DNA from: Microbacterium hydrocarbonoxydans
GTDB lineage: Bacteria; Actinomycetota; Actinomycetes; Actinomycetales; Microbacteriaceae
Length of the DNA: 64,000 nt
Assembly (NCBI RefSeq): GCF_011752045.1
Contig: NZ_JAAKXW010000003.1
Coordinates: 434,001-498,000, forward strand
Direction: 5' to 3'
Part shown: positions 8,337-17,026 of the stretch, piece by piece
How the letters are laid out: the number at the start of each line of letters is the position of its first letter
Numbering within the stretch: position 1 is the first letter of the stretch
The notes under the pieces: model-generated
What the model saw: the letters and a program-made list of their open reading frames with translations, nothing else
Database searches by the model: none
Told to the model about the DNA's origin: nothing
Position numbers and translations under genes: made by a program

Positions 8337-9352
8337 CCACTGCTCACGGTCTGGACGCGGCGCAGGACACCGTCGCGATCACGGCACCAGGGACGGGGCG
8401 GCGCAAGCCGCCCCGTCTCGGGCAGCGCCGGCTGACCTTCGATTACGTCTCGTTCCTGCTGGTGTTCCTCGTCCTGCCGGTGGCGATCTTCCTGATCTTC
8501 GTGATCTCGCCGTTCGTGCAGGCCGTGTACTACTCGATGACGAACTGGACCGGCTTCTCGCCGGAGATGGACTTCGTCGGGTTGACGAACTTCGGGCGGC
8601 TCTTCTCCGATGCGACGTTCCTGCAGGCCATGGGGAACAACGTCATCCTCGCCATCCTGGTGCCCCTGATCACGCTGTCGATCGCGCTCGTCTTCGCGAG
8701 CATGATCACGGTCGGCGGCCCCAGCAGCGGCCAGGTGCGCGGACTCGCGGGGTCGAGCTTCTACCGGGTCGTCTCCTTCTTCCCGTACGTGATCCCGGCG
8801 ATCGTCATCGGCATCCTGTGGGCGCTGATCTACTCGCCCGCCGGCCTGCTGAACGGCATCCTGAGCGCCGTCGGCCTCGACACGAACCAGTTCGCCTGGC
8901 TCGGCGACGAGCGCACCGCCATGGGCGCGTCGATCTTCGTGATCGTGTGGGGCATGGTCGGCTTCTACATGGTGCTGTTCATCGCCGCGATCAAGGGCAT
9001 CCCCGCCGAGGTCTACGAGGCCTCGCGCCTCGACGGCGCCGGGCGACTGCGCACGACGCTGTCGATCACGCTGCCGCTCATCCGCGACAACGTGCAGACG
9101 GCCTACATCTACATCGGCATCCTCGCGCTGGACGCGTTCGTCTACATGGCGGCGCTGAACGCGACCGGCGGTCCCGGCAACACCACGCTCGTGATGTCGC
9201 AGTACCTGTACCGCACGGCGTTCGAGAAGAGCCAGTTCGGTCTGGCGAGCGCGATGGGCGTCGTCCTCGCGGTCATCACCCTGCTTTTCGCCGCGGCGGT
9301 GTTCCTGGTGAACAGGCTCACCGGCGGCAAGGACGACGGAGGTCGGATATGA
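8333..9352 (+). CDS. ngcF: ABC sugar permease (NgcF-like)
   Basis: 339 residues with about six membrane segments after a 30-residue polar N-terminus. The EAA loop (EASRLDGAGRLRTTLSITLP) that docks the ATPase is clear. The GTG start overlaps the ngcE stop (GTGA), and its own stop overlaps the ATG of the second permease. No ATPase is encoded in the operon; importers of this class commonly share an MsiK-type ATPase encoded elsewhere. Confidence 0.9.
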   Translation: MTTAHGLDAAQDTVAITAPGTGRRKPPRLGQRRLTFDYVSFLLVFLVLPVAIFLIFVISPFVQAVYYSMTNWTGFSPEMDFVGLTNFGRLFSDATFLQAMGNNVILAILVPLITLSIALVFASMITVGGPSSGQVRGLAGSSFYRVVSFFPYVIPAIVIGILWALIYSPAGLLNGILSAVGLDTNQFAWLGDERTAMGASIFVIVWGMVGFYMVLFIAAIKGIPAEVYEASRLDGAGRLRTTLSITLPLIRDNVQTAYIYIGILALDAFVYMAALNATGGPGNTTLVMSQYLYRTAFEKSQFGLASAMGVVLAVITLLFAAAVFLVNRLTGGKDDGGRI

Positions 9353-10263
9353 GCGACAGCACCCGCACCCTGGTGTCCATCGATCCCAAGCGCGCCCGCG
9401 CCGATCGCCAGGTCCTGCGCAAGCCCCGGCTGACGACGGGCGACCGCGTCGTCGGCGGCGTCTCGCACGTGGTCCTCGCGATCTGGTCGCTGGTCGTGAT
9501 CCTCCCGCTGCTGTGGACCCTGTTCAGCTCGTTCAAGTCCACGGCGGAGATCTTCGACTCCCCGTTCACGATGCCCTCGTCGTGGGCTCCGACCAACTAC
9601 ATCAACGCCTGGACGAAGCACAACTTCGGCCAGATGTTCCTGAACACGATCATCGTGGTCGGGGTGGCGCTGGTGCTGGTCATGCTGCTCGGCGCGATGT
9701 GCGCGTACGTGCTCGCCCGCTTCGCCGTCCCCGGCAGCCGGGTGATCTACTACCTCATGCTCGCCGGGCTCACCTTCCCGGTGTTCCTCGCGATCGTGCC
9801 GCTGTTCTTCATCCTGCAGGGCATCGGGCTGCTGGGCACCCTCCCCGGGCTCATCATCACGTACGTGGCGTTCGCGCTGCCGTTCACGGTGTTCTTCCTG
9901 TTCTCGTTCTTCAAGTCCCTTCCGTACGAGATCCAGGAGGCCGCCTACGTCGACGGCGCGAGCGAGTGGCGCACCTTCTTCCAGGTCATGCTGCCGATGG
10001 CCAAGCCGGGACTCGCCGCGGTCGGCATCCTGAACTTCCTCGGCCTGTGGAACCAGTTCCTGCTGCCGGTCGCGTTGAACCCGAACGCCGACCAGTACGT
10101 GCTGTCGCAGGGAATGGCGGCGTTCGCCTCGGCCGCCGGCTACGAGGTCGATCAGGGCGCCCTGTTCGCCGCCGTGATCATCACGATCGTTCCGGTGCTG
10201 ATCGTGTACGTCCTCTTCCAGCGCCAGCTGCAGGGATCCGTCTCGCAGGGCACCTCGAAGTAG
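9349..10263 (+). CDS. ngcG: ABC sugar permease (NgcG-like)
   Basis: 304 residues, about six transmembrane segments, with the EAA loop EAAYVDGASEWRTFFQVMLP. It overlaps the first permease by 4 nt and is the last gene of the rpiR-SIS-ngcEFG operon, which ends at a strong hairpin 18 nt downstream. Forms the membrane channel with the preceding permease. Confidence 0.9.
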   Translation: MSDSTRTLVSIDPKRARADRQVLRKPRLTTGDRVVGGVSHVVLAIWSLVVILPLLWTLFSSFKSTAEIFDSPFTMPSSWAPTNYINAWTKHNFGQMFLNTIIVVGVALVLVMLLGAMCAYVLARFAVPGSRVIYYLMLAGLTFPVFLAIVPLFFILQGIGLLGTLPGLIITYVAFALPFTVFFLFSFFKSLPYEIQEAAYVDGASEWRTFFQVMLPMAKPGLAAVGILNFLGLWNQFLLPVALNPNADQYVLSQGMAAFASAAGYEVDQGALFAAVIITIVPVLIVYVLFQRQLQGSVSQGTSK

Positions 10264-10280
10264 TCGCCCCGCCGGCAGGA

Positions 10281-10314
10281 GAAGGGCGCGGATGCTGCGG
10301 CATCCGCGCCCTTC
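10281..10314. terminator. 15-bp hairpin terminator with UGCG tetraloop
   Basis: GAAGGGCGCGGATGC pairs with GCATCCGCGCCCTTC around TGCG. A C-UGCG-G loop belongs to the very stable UNCG class. A short T-rich tract follows (TTCGTCGTTC). It lies between convergent genes and can serve both the ngc operon and the chorismate mutase gene. Confidence 0.8.
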
Positions 10315-10334
10315 TTCGTCGTTCGGGAGCGGGC

Positions 10335-10634
10335 TCAGCGCCCCTCTGCCGCCTCGGTGTGGTGGCGGATCACCTCGGCGACCACGAAGTTGAACCACTT
10401 CTCGGCGAACTCGGGGTCGAGATGCGCCTCCTCGGCGAGCGCGCGCAGCCGGGCCACCTGCTGCTCCTCGCGTCCGGGATCGGATGCCGGCATGGCGTGC
10501 TCCGCCTTCAGCTGACCGACCTGCTGGGTGGCGCGGAAGCGCTCCGCGAGCAGGAAGATGAGCGCGGCATCGATGTTGTCGATGCTGCCGCGCAGACGGA
10601 GCAGCTCTGCCTTCGGGTCCACGGCGTCGGTCAT
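10335..10634 (-). CDS. chorismate mutase, AroQ type
   Basis: 99 residues, all-helical AroQ class. The N-terminal LLRLRGSIDNIDAALIFLLA helix carries the conserved Arg and Asp of the active site. The middle GQLKAEHAMPASDPGREEQQ holds the Lys and Glu/Gln residues. It converts chorismate to prephenate for Phe/Tyr synthesis; like other short actinobacterial forms it may need DAHP synthase for full activity. A TAGAGT -10 box lies exactly 6 nt before the ATG, so the mRNA is probably leaderless. Confidence 0.9.
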   Translation of the reverse strand: MTDAVDPKAELLRLRGSIDNIDAALIFLLAERFRATQQVGQLKAEHAMPASDPGREEQQVARLRALAEEAHLDPEFAEKWFNFVVAEVIRHHTEAAEGR

Positions 10635-10640
10635 GCCCCT

Positions 10641-10646
10641 ACTCTA
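10641..10646 (-). promoter_or_regulatory. -10 box of leaderless chorismate mutase gene
   Basis: TAGAGT on the minus strand, 6 nt before the ATG; no ribosome-binding site fits. Confidence 0.5.
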
Positions 10647-10723
10647 CGGAAACGGCCGTCGCCGGGCCCCTTCGTTGCACGACCGCCGGCCTGCGCCTCC
10701 CCGGCCATCGCCGGACCGGCGGA

Positions 10724-10729
10724 TATCTT
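10724..10729 (+). promoter_or_regulatory. -10 box of leaderless AI-2E transporter gene
   Basis: TATCTT with exactly 6 nt to the ATG. Confidence 0.5.
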
Positions 10730-10735
10730 GAGCAC

Positions 10736-11959
10736 ATGAGCGAGAACGAGCAGCGGACGCCGGACGGCACGACGGATGCCGCCCCGGTCGACGCCCCCGC
10801 AGCCGTCGCCGTGGCGCCGGCCGTCGTCGACGAGCATCCGGGGGACGCCCCCGCCGAGACGTCTCCCACGCGCGCCGTGGTCGTCGAGCCGATGGCCCCG
10901 AGCCGCTCCTTCTGGACCCGCATCGACCGGCCGTTCGTGTTCGGCTTCCTGGTGACGCTCGGAGGGCTGGGCGCGATCGTGCTCGGCATGGCGCTGACCA
11001 GCCTGTCGACGGTGCTCATCTACATCGCCCTCGCGCTCTTCGCCGCGCTCGGTCTCGACCCGGCCGTGCGGTTCCTCGAGCGGCGCGGCCTGTCCCGCGC
11101 GATCTCGGTGCTCATCGTCATCCTCGGCCTCATCCTGGTCGTCGCGCTGATCCTGTGGATGATCCTGCCGATCGTCATCGACCAGATCGCGAGCTTCGTC
11201 CGCTCGGTGCCGGGCATGATCGGCGACTTCATGCGCACCGACCTGTATGCGACGCTCGAGGCGCAGTTCGGCGACCAGTTCGAAGACCTCGTCGCCGACG
11301 TCCAGGCCTTCCTCGTCGATCCGGGCAACATCGCGGCGATCGGCGGCGGAGCCCTGCAGATCGGCGCCTCGATCGCCACCGGCATCTCCGGCGCGATCGT
11401 GGTGCTCGTGCTGACGCTGTACTTCGTCGCGACGCTCCCCTCCATCAAGACCGGCCTCCTCCGCCTCGCGCCGGCACGCGACCGAGCCCGCGTCGGCGAC
11501 ATCACCGACCAGATCACCGACTCGGTCGGCGGCTACGTGATGGGCATGGTCGTGCTCGCGTTCTGCAACGCCGTGCTCGCCTTCCTCCTCTACCTGCTCC
11601 TCGGCCTGCCGTTCCCGCCGCTGATGGGGACGGTCGCGTTCTGCATCACGCTGATCCCGCTGGTCGGCTCGGTGATGTTCTGGATCATCGGCACCGGCCT
11701 CGCCCTCATCGCCGACCCCGTCGCCGCGCTCGTGTTCGCGATCGTCTACCTCGTCTACATGCAGGTCGAGGCCTACGTCATCACGCCGCGGGTGATGAAC
11801 CGGGCGATCTCGATCCCCGGCTCCCTCGTCGTCATCGGCGCCCTCGCCGGCGGCACCCTGCTCGGCCTCCTCGGCGCCCTCGTCGCGGTGCCGGTCGCGG
11901 CATCCATCCTCGTCGTCATCAAGCAGGTCTGGGTGCCCCGGCAGGACGCCCGGGTCTGA
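10736..11959 (+). CDS. AI-2E family (PerM/YdiK-like) membrane transporter
   Basis: 407 residues. A 55-residue Ala/Pro/Glu-rich cytoplasmic leader is followed by about eight transmembrane helices in the usual arrangement: two pairs, a soluble loop (about 150-205), then four more with GTVAFCITLIPLVGS and the ITPRVMNRAISIPG signature. Members export autoinducer-2 or act as Na+/H+ exchangers, so the substrate cannot be assigned. Monocistronic by context and probably leaderless. Confidence 0.85.
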   Translation: MSENEQRTPDGTTDAAPVDAPAAVAVAPAVVDEHPGDAPAETSPTRAVVVEPMAPSRSFWTRIDRPFVFGFLVTLGGLGAIVLGMALTSLSTVLIYIALALFAALGLDPAVRFLERRGLSRAISVLIVILGLILVVALILWMILPIVIDQIASFVRSVPGMIGDFMRTDLYATLEAQFGDQFEDLVADVQAFLVDPGNIAAIGGGALQIGASIATGISGAIVVLVLTLYFVATLPSIKTGLLRLAPARDRARVGDITDQITDSVGGYVMGMVVLAFCNAVLAFLLYLLLGLPFPPLMGTVAFCITLIPLVGSVMFWIIGTGLALIADPVAALVFAIVYLVYMQVEAYVITPRVMNRAISIPGSLVVIGALAGGTLLGLLGALVAVPVAASILVVIKQVWVPRQDARV

Positions 11960-11997
11960 CCCACCCGCCTCCGGGCGCCGAGACCCCTGCCTGACGC

Positions 11998-12037
11998 CGA
12001 GACCCCGCCCTGTTCGCGTTGACAGGGCGGGGTCTCG
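11998..12037. terminator. 15-bp hairpin between convergent genes
   Basis: CGAGACCCCGCCCTG pairs perfectly with CAGGGCGGGGTCTCG across a 10-nt loop. It lies between the AI-2E transporter gene and the osmoprotectant-binding gene and can terminate both. Confidence 0.75.
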
Positions 12038-12059
12038 ACGGAAAGCCGGGGTGTCGGGC

Positions 12060-12974
12060 TCAGAGGAGCCCGTTCTCCTCCAGCCAGGCCTTCGCGATGT
12101 CGGTCGCCGACTTCTCGTCGACGGTGCTCTGCACGTTCAGGGCGACGAGCCCCTCGGCGGTGAGCTTGGCGCTGATCGCGTTGATCACGTCGGCGATCTC
12201 ATCGGCCACGTCGCTCGAGGCGATCGGCACCACGTTCGAGGCGAGGATGATGTTCTCGGGGTCCTCCAGCGCGACGATGTCCTCGGTCTGGAAGGCCGGG
12301 TCGGCCGAGTAGATGTCGGCCACCTGGATCTCGCCGGCGAGCAGCGACTCGAGGGTCGTCGGACCGGTGGCGGAGAACGCCAGGTCGACGCCGTACACCT
12401 CCTTCGCCGCGGCGGGGCCGTACGGCCGCTGCTCGAACTCCGGCGCCGCGCCGATGGTCACCGGGGCGGGAGCCTTGGACAGATCGGCGATGCTGGTGAG
12501 CCCGTGCTCGTCGGCGTAGCTCTGCAGCACCGTGTAGGTGTCCTGGTCGGAGGCCTCGGCGTAGTCGAGGGCGGTCAGCCCCTCGGGGAGCGCATCCTGG
12601 AGCGCGGCGTAGACGTCGTCGGGGCTCGTCGCGGTGGCGCTGTCGTCGAGGTACTCGAGCAGGTTGCCCGTGTACTCCGGGAACAGGTCGATGTCTCCGG
12701 ACTCCACATCGGGCATGTACGCGTCGCGCTGGCCGATGCTGAACTTCCGCTCGACGGTGAAGCCGGCATCCTCCAGCGCCTGCGCGTAGATCTCGGCGAT
12801 GATCTCGTTCGAGTAGTACGCCTGCGAGCCGATGACGATCGTGTCGCCGCCGGCCTCCGGCTCGTCGCTCGGGGCGTCGAGCGGGTTGCTGCTCGCGCAG
12901 CCGGCGAGCACCAGGGCGGTCGCGAGAGCGGCGGCGCCGGCGAGGGCGAGACGTGACTTCCGTGCGGTGGACAT
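12060..12974 (-). CDS. osmoprotectant (glycine betaine/choline) ABC binding lipoprotein, ProX/OpuCC-like
   Basis: 304 residues. The signal peptide ends in a lipobox LAGC (Cys26). The mature domain begins TIVIGSQAYYSNEIIAEIYA and contains DLFPEYTGNLL, typical of the OpuAC/ProX fold that binds quaternary ammonium compounds through an aromatic cage. It is the last gene of the ATPase-permease-permease-binding protein operon and ends before the shared hairpin. A good GAGGAGGA ribosome-binding site precedes the ATG. Confidence 0.9.
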   Translation of the reverse strand: MSTARKSRLALAGAAALATALVLAGCASSNPLDAPSDEPEAGGDTIVIGSQAYYSNEIIAEIYAQALEDAGFTVERKFSIGQRDAYMPDVESGDIDLFPEYTGNLLEYLDDSATATSPDDVYAALQDALPEGLTALDYAEASDQDTYTVLQSYADEHGLTSIADLSKAPAPVTIGAAPEFEQRPYGPAAAKEVYGVDLAFSATGPTTLESLLAGEIQVADIYSADPAFQTEDIVALEDPENIILASNVVPIASSDVADEIADVINAISAKLTAEGLVALNVQSTVDEKSATDIAKAWLEENGLL

Positions 12975-13028
12975 GGGGTCCTCCTCTTCCTGTGTGACTT
13001 CTCGTGTGAGTTCTCTGGGTGGGCGGGT

Positions 13029-13754
13029 TCAGGCGGGGGCGGATGCCGCGGCCGGCGCCGCCGCTCGGCGACGACGGGTGCGCGGGCCGGTGCGGACTCC
13101 GGCGGGAACGGCCGCGTGCTGGGCGAGCGCGAGGAGCAGATCGACGAGCAGGGCGAGCGCGGCGACGAGGATCGCCCCGCCGAGCACCTGATCGAACTGG
13201 CGCAGCGGGATCCCCTGGATGATCGGCCAGCCGAGGCCGCCGAGATTGACGTAGGCGGCGATCGTCACCGTCGCGATGACCTGGAGCAGCGCCGATCGCA
13301 GGCCGCCGACGAGCAGCGGCAGGCCGAGCGGCACCTCGACCTTCCAGAACACCTGCCACTCGGTCATTCCCATCGCCCGCGCGGCGTCGAGCACGCGGCG
13401 GTCGATGGCCTCGAGGCCGGTGTACGCTCCGGCGAGCAGCGAGGGGATCGCCAGGAGCACGAAGGTGGCGACCGCCGCCTGCGGGATGCGCAGCACGCCG
13501 AGCAGGAGGACGAGCAGCACCATCAGCCCGAACGAGGGGATCGCCCGCGCCGCCCCGGAGACGGCGACGGCGATCTCGCGGCCGCGGCCGGTGTGGCCGA
13601 TCAGCCAGCCCAGCGGCACCGCGATGAGGGCGGCGATCAGCACGGAGACGGCCGTGTACAGGAGGTGCTGGCCGAGCAGGACCGGCAGCGCGTACGCGCC
13701 CTGCCAGCGCTCCGGCGCGGTGAGCCATGCGACGGCCTCGGCGAAGAGGTTCAT
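13029..13754 (-). CDS. osmoprotectant ABC permease (OpuCB/OpuCD-like)
   Basis: 241 residues with about six membrane helices. The ATPase-docking loop is DAARAMGMTEWQVFWKVEVP, and AYVNLGGLGWPIIQGI follows, a typical OpuC/ProW-like stretch. The C-terminal 35 residues are Arg/Ala-rich and cytoplasmic. The ATG overlaps the stop of the upstream permease gene (ATGA). Confidence 0.9.
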   Translation of the reverse strand: MNLFAEAVAWLTAPERWQGAYALPVLLGQHLLYTAVSVLIAALIAVPLGWLIGHTGRGREIAVAVSGAARAIPSFGLMVLLVLLLGVLRIPQAAVATFVLLAIPSLLAGAYTGLEAIDRRVLDAARAMGMTEWQVFWKVEVPLGLPLLVGGLRSALLQVIATVTIAAYVNLGGLGWPIIQGIPLRQFDQVLGGAILVAALALLVDLLLALAQHAAVPAGVRTGPRTRRRRAAAPAAASAPA

Positions 13755-14431
13755 GCGGCGGCCCTCAGCGGCCTGACCGCCACCGGGGCGGCGCGCGCCG
13801 CGACCCGCGTCCACGGCATCAGGGCCCGCCCGGCGAGCAGGAGCAGGAGGTCGACGAGCAGGGCGATCACGACCACGGCCACCACGCCGGCGAAGACCTC
13901 GGCGATGATGCGGCGCTGCAGGCCGTCGGTGAAGAGGTACCCGAGATTCTGCACGCCGATGAGGATGCCGACGGTGGCGAGCGAGATCGTGCTCACCGCG
14001 GTGACCCGGAGGCCGGCGAGGACCACCGGACCGGCGAGCGGGAACTCGACCGCGAAGAAGCGGCGGAACGGCCCGTAGCCGACCGCCGTGGCGGACTGCC
14101 GCACGCCCTCGTCGACGGAGTCGAGGCCGTCGGCCACCGCGCGCACGAGGATGGCGACCGCGTAGATCGTGAGCGCGATGACGAGGTTCGTCGGGCTGAT
14201 CGCCGAGTACCCGAGCGTGGCGGGCAGAAGGATCAGCAGTGCGAGCGAGGGGATCGTGTAGAGCAGGCCCGTGATCGCGATGATCGGCCCGCGCACCAGC
14301 CGGTAGCGCCAGGCGATCCAGCCCAGCGGGAGCGACAGCATGAAGCCGAGCACGATCGGGATGACGCTCTGCTGCAGGTGCACCAGCGTCAGCTCGAGGA
14401 TGCGCCCGAGGTTGTCGGCGACCCAGGTCAC
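13751..14431 (-). CDS. osmoprotectant ABC permease (OpuCB/OpuCD-like)
   Basis: 226 residues, six predicted membrane helices, with LYTIPSLALLILLP near the N-terminus and a docking loop QSATAVGYGPFRRFFAVEFP. The start is GTG, overlapping the ATPase gene's TGA (GTGA). Pairs with the second permease to form the channel. Confidence 0.9.
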   Translation of the reverse strand: MTWVADNLGRILELTLVHLQQSVIPIVLGFMLSLPLGWIAWRYRLVRGPIIAITGLLYTIPSLALLILLPATLGYSAISPTNLVIALTIYAVAILVRAVADGLDSVDEGVRQSATAVGYGPFRRFFAVEFPLAGPVVLAGLRVTAVSTISLATVGILIGVQNLGYLFTDGLQRRIIAEVFAGVVAVVVIALLVDLLLLLAGRALMPWTRVAARAAPVAVRPLRAAA

Positions 14432-15288
14432 GGGGCACCCCCGGAGGCGGCATTCCCTGGCGCAGGCTCGCCCGGTGCGCCGACGATCGCGCCCTGCGTG
14501 CGCCCCTCCGAATCGACGACGACGGTGCCGCGCGGCGTCTGCTTGAGGTGCAGCGCCCGCCGCCCGCGATCGGCCCCGATGAATGCGGAGACGAAGTCGT
14601 CTGCCGGGTTCTCGATGATCTCGCTGGGGCTCCCCACCTGCACGATCCGCGCGCCCTTGTCGAGGATCACCACCTGGTCGCCGAGGAGGAAGGCCTCGTC
14701 GATGTCATGCGTCACGAAGACGACCGTCTTGTCGAGCTCGCGCTGCAGCCGGATGGTCTCCTGCTGCAGGTCGGCGCGCACGATCGGGTCGACGGCGCCG
14801 AAGGGCTCGTCCATGAGCAGGATGTTCGGGTCGGCGGCGAGCCCGCGGGCGACGCCGACGCGCTGCTGCTGGCCGCCGGAGAGCTGGCTGGGGTACCGGT
14901 CGGCGAGCGACTGGTCGAGCCCGACCGTGGTGAGCAGCTCGCGGGCGCGCGCGTGAGCGGGCCCGCGCTTCACGCCGGTGAGGCGCAGCACCGTGGCGAC
15001 GTTGTCGATGACCGAGAAGTGCGGCATCAGACCGGAGTTCTGCATCACGTAGCCGATGCGGCGGCGCAGCGCGACCGGGTCTCCCCCGAGCACGCTCTCC
15101 CCATCGATCTCCACGTCGCCAGAGGTCGGCTCGACCATGCGGTTGATCATGCGCAGCAGGGTGGTCTTGCCGCAGCCGGACGACCCGACGAAGACGGTGG
15201 TCTTGCGCGACGGCAGCACGAGGCTGAAGTCGTCGACGGCGAGGGTACCGTCGGGGAATCTCTTGGTGACGCTGCGGAACTCGATCAT
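14428..15288 (-). CDS. osmoprotectant ABC ATPase (OpuCA/ProV-like)
   Basis: 286 residues. Walker A GSSGCGKTT, Q-loop MQNSGL, signature LSGGQQQRVGVARG, Walker B ILLMDEPFGAVD and switch His VTHDIDEA are all present. About 40 residues follow the ATPase core, but this is too short for the usual tandem CBS regulatory module; the gene ends in a Gly/Ala/Pro-rich tail. Loss of CBS suggests the importer is not gated by ionic strength in the OpuA manner (inference). First gene of the four-gene operon. Confidence 0.92.
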   Translation of the reverse strand: MIEFRSVTKRFPDGTLAVDDFSLVLPSRKTTVFVGSSGCGKTTLLRMINRMVEPTSGDVEIDGESVLGGDPVALRRRIGYVMQNSGLMPHFSVIDNVATVLRLTGVKRGPAHARARELLTTVGLDQSLADRYPSQLSGGQQQRVGVARGLAADPNILLMDEPFGAVDPIVRADLQQETIRLQRELDKTVVFVTHDIDEAFLLGDQVVILDKGARIVQVGSPSEIIENPADDFVSAFIGADRGRRALHLKQTPRGTVVVDSEGRTQGAIVGAPGEPAPGNAASGGAP

Positions 15289-15432
15289 GGTTCTCCGGTC
15301 GCTCGATCGATCAGGAAGGCGCGGCGATCAGCGGACGACCTCGCGCCGCGCGGCGATCAGGGGTCCTTCGAGTACGGCCATCATGGGTCCTGCCTCCCGG
15401 GATCTGGTTCCGAGCGTATACGGGGGTCGCGA

Positions 15433-15470
15433 CATCCGATCCCTGTTCGGAGCGGAGCGGCGATCGGATG
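15433..15470. terminator. 9-bp inverted repeat downstream of the flavoprotein gene
   Basis: CATCCGATC pairs with GATCGGATG across 20 nt, starting 7 nt past the flavoprotein stop. There is no T-tract, so it may be a terminator or an operator for the importer operon that starts downstream. The rest of this 188-nt gap shows a GTATAC palindrome but nothing else I can name. Confidence 0.35.
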
Positions 15471-15476
15471 GGGGCC

Positions 15477-16937
15477 TCATGCCGAGTCCCGTCCGTAGCC
15501 CTCGAGCAGCCGGAGCCAGATCTCGCTCACGGTCGGGAACGCGGGGACCGCGTGCCACAGCCGGGCGATCGGCACCTCCCCCGCGATCGCGATCGTGGCC
15601 GCCTGGAGCAGCTCGGCGACCTCGGGGCCGACGAAGGTCGCGCCGAGCACCACCTCGCGGCGGGTGTCGACGACGAGACGCGCCTGCCCCTCGTAGCCGT
15701 CCTCGGCGAGGCCAGCGCCGGCCACCCAGCCGAGGTCGTAGTCGACGACCTCGATCTCGTGGCCGGCTTCGCGCGCAGCCGCGGCGGTGAGCCCGACGGA
15801 CGCGACCTCGGGCATCGAGAAGGTGACCTGCGGTGCGGCCGCATGATCGGCGGTCGCGGCGTGACGGCCCCAGCGGCCGTCGTCGACGGGGTCGCCCTTC
15901 GCCCGCGCGACGATGACGTCGCCCGCGGCGCGCGCCTGGTACTTGCCCTGGTGGGTGAGGAGCACCCGGCCGTTGACGTCGCCCACCGCGTAGAGCCAGT
16001 CGTGATCAGGCACCCGCAGCGTGTCGTCCGTCTCGATCCAGCGTCCGGGCTCCAGGCCGACGACCTCGAGACCGATGTCGCCGCTGCGTGGAGTGCGGCC
16101 GGTCGCGACGAGCACCTCCGCCGCCGTGACGGTCGCGCCGTCGCCGAGAGTGATGGTGACGCCCTCCTCGCCGCGGCGCACGCTCTCGGTCGCCGTGCCG
16201 GTGCGCACGTCGACGCCGAGCTCCTTCAGGCCGGCGGCGACCCGCTCCCCTGCGAACGGCTCCATGCCGCCGAGCAGGCCGCTGCGGGCGATGAGCGTCA
16301 CGGCGGATCCGAGCCCGGCGTAGACGGTGGCCATCTCGACGGCCACCACTCCGCCGCCGATCACGGCGAGGCTCGGCGGGAGCTCCTTGGCGCTGGTCGC
16401 CTCCCGGCTGGTCCAGGGCGCAGCCTCGCGGAGGCCCTCGATCGGCGGGACGGCGGCATCCGACCCGGTGCTGATCGCCACGGCATGCCGGGCGCGGAGC
16501 ACGCGCGTGCCGCCGTCGGCATCCGTCACCGTGACCTCGCGCTCCCCGGTGAGCCGGCCGCGGCCGCGCGCGAGAGCGATGCCGGCCGAGTCCAGCCAGC
16601 GGACCTGGCCGTCGTCGGACCACTCGTTCACGGCGGCGTCGCGACGGGCGAAGACCTCGCTCACGTCGATCTCCCCGGTGACGGCGGCATCCGCTCCGCG
16701 CACGTGCCGGGCGGCTCTGACGGCGTGCACCGGACGCAGCAGCGCCTTCGACGGCGTGCACGCCCAGTAGGAGCACTCGCCGCCGACGAGCTCGTCCTCC
16801 ACGATGATCACGGCGAGCCCGCCCTGCGCGGCCCGGTCCGCGACGTTCTCGCCGACGGGGCCTCCGCCCAGGACGATCAGGTCGTACTCGTCGGCGCCCG
16901 GTTCCTCGGTGCCCGCCTCAGCCGTGTGCGTCGTCAT
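15477..16937 (-). CDS. Lpd/mercuric reductase-like FAD disulfide oxidoreductase
   Basis: 486 residues in the class I pyridine nucleotide-disulfide oxidoreductase fold: FAD motif LIVLGGGPVGENVA (about 20-33), redox pair C55-x4-C60 in GGECSYWACTPSK, NAD(P) motif LAVIGGGVVAVEMATVYAGL, FAD motif YAVGDVNG and the C-terminal dimerisation domain. In lipoamide dehydrogenase and glutathione reductase the C-terminal HPT motif provides the catalytic His; here the matching stretch is PAFPTVSE with Phe467. It is therefore unlikely to be the pyruvate dehydrogenase E3, and its substrate is unknown. No dehydrogenase-complex genes are adjacent. An AGGGGG ribosome-binding site precedes the ATG. Confidence 0.85.
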   Translation of the reverse strand: MTTHTAEAGTEEPGADEYDLIVLGGGPVGENVADRAAQGGLAVIIVEDELVGGECSYWACTPSKALLRPVHAVRAARHVRGADAAVTGEIDVSEVFARRDAAVNEWSDDGQVRWLDSAGIALARGRGRLTGEREVTVTDADGGTRVLRARHAVAISTGSDAAVPPIEGLREAAPWTSREATSAKELPPSLAVIGGGVVAVEMATVYAGLGSAVTLIARSGLLGGMEPFAGERVAAGLKELGVDVRTGTATESVRRGEEGVTITLGDGATVTAAEVLVATGRTPRSGDIGLEVVGLEPGRWIETDDTLRVPDHDWLYAVGDVNGRVLLTHQGKYQARAAGDVIVARAKGDPVDDGRWGRHAATADHAAAPQVTFSMPEVASVGLTAAAAREAGHEIEVVDYDLGWVAGAGLAEDGYEGQARLVVDTRREVVLGATFVGPEVAELLQAATIAIAGEVPIARLWHAVPAFPTVSEIWLRLLEGYGRDSA

Positions 16938-16963
16938 GCCGCCCCCTCCGTCGCCGAACAGTC

Positions 16964-16977
16964 TTGCTCATGAGCAA
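16964..16977. promoter_or_regulatory. 14-bp perfect palindrome upstream of the flavoprotein gene
   Basis: TTGCTCATGAGCAA is self-complementary and lies 27 nt before the flavoprotein ATG. The form (TTGC-N6-GCAA) resembles MarR-family operators. Candidate operator; the regulator is not identified. Confidence 0.45.
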
Positions 16978-17026
16978 CGTCGAGTCACGGACGGGTTGTT
17001 CCTGATCGTCCTCGATCCGCGTCACC

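Noticed and set aside
14428..15288. ProV with tandem CBS domains
   Set aside because: After the ATPase core only about 40 low-complexity residues remain, too few for CBS domains.
15477..16937. Pyruvate dehydrogenase E3 (lpdA) name for the flavoprotein
   Set aside because: The catalytic His is replaced by Phe467 and no E1/E2 genes are adjacent.
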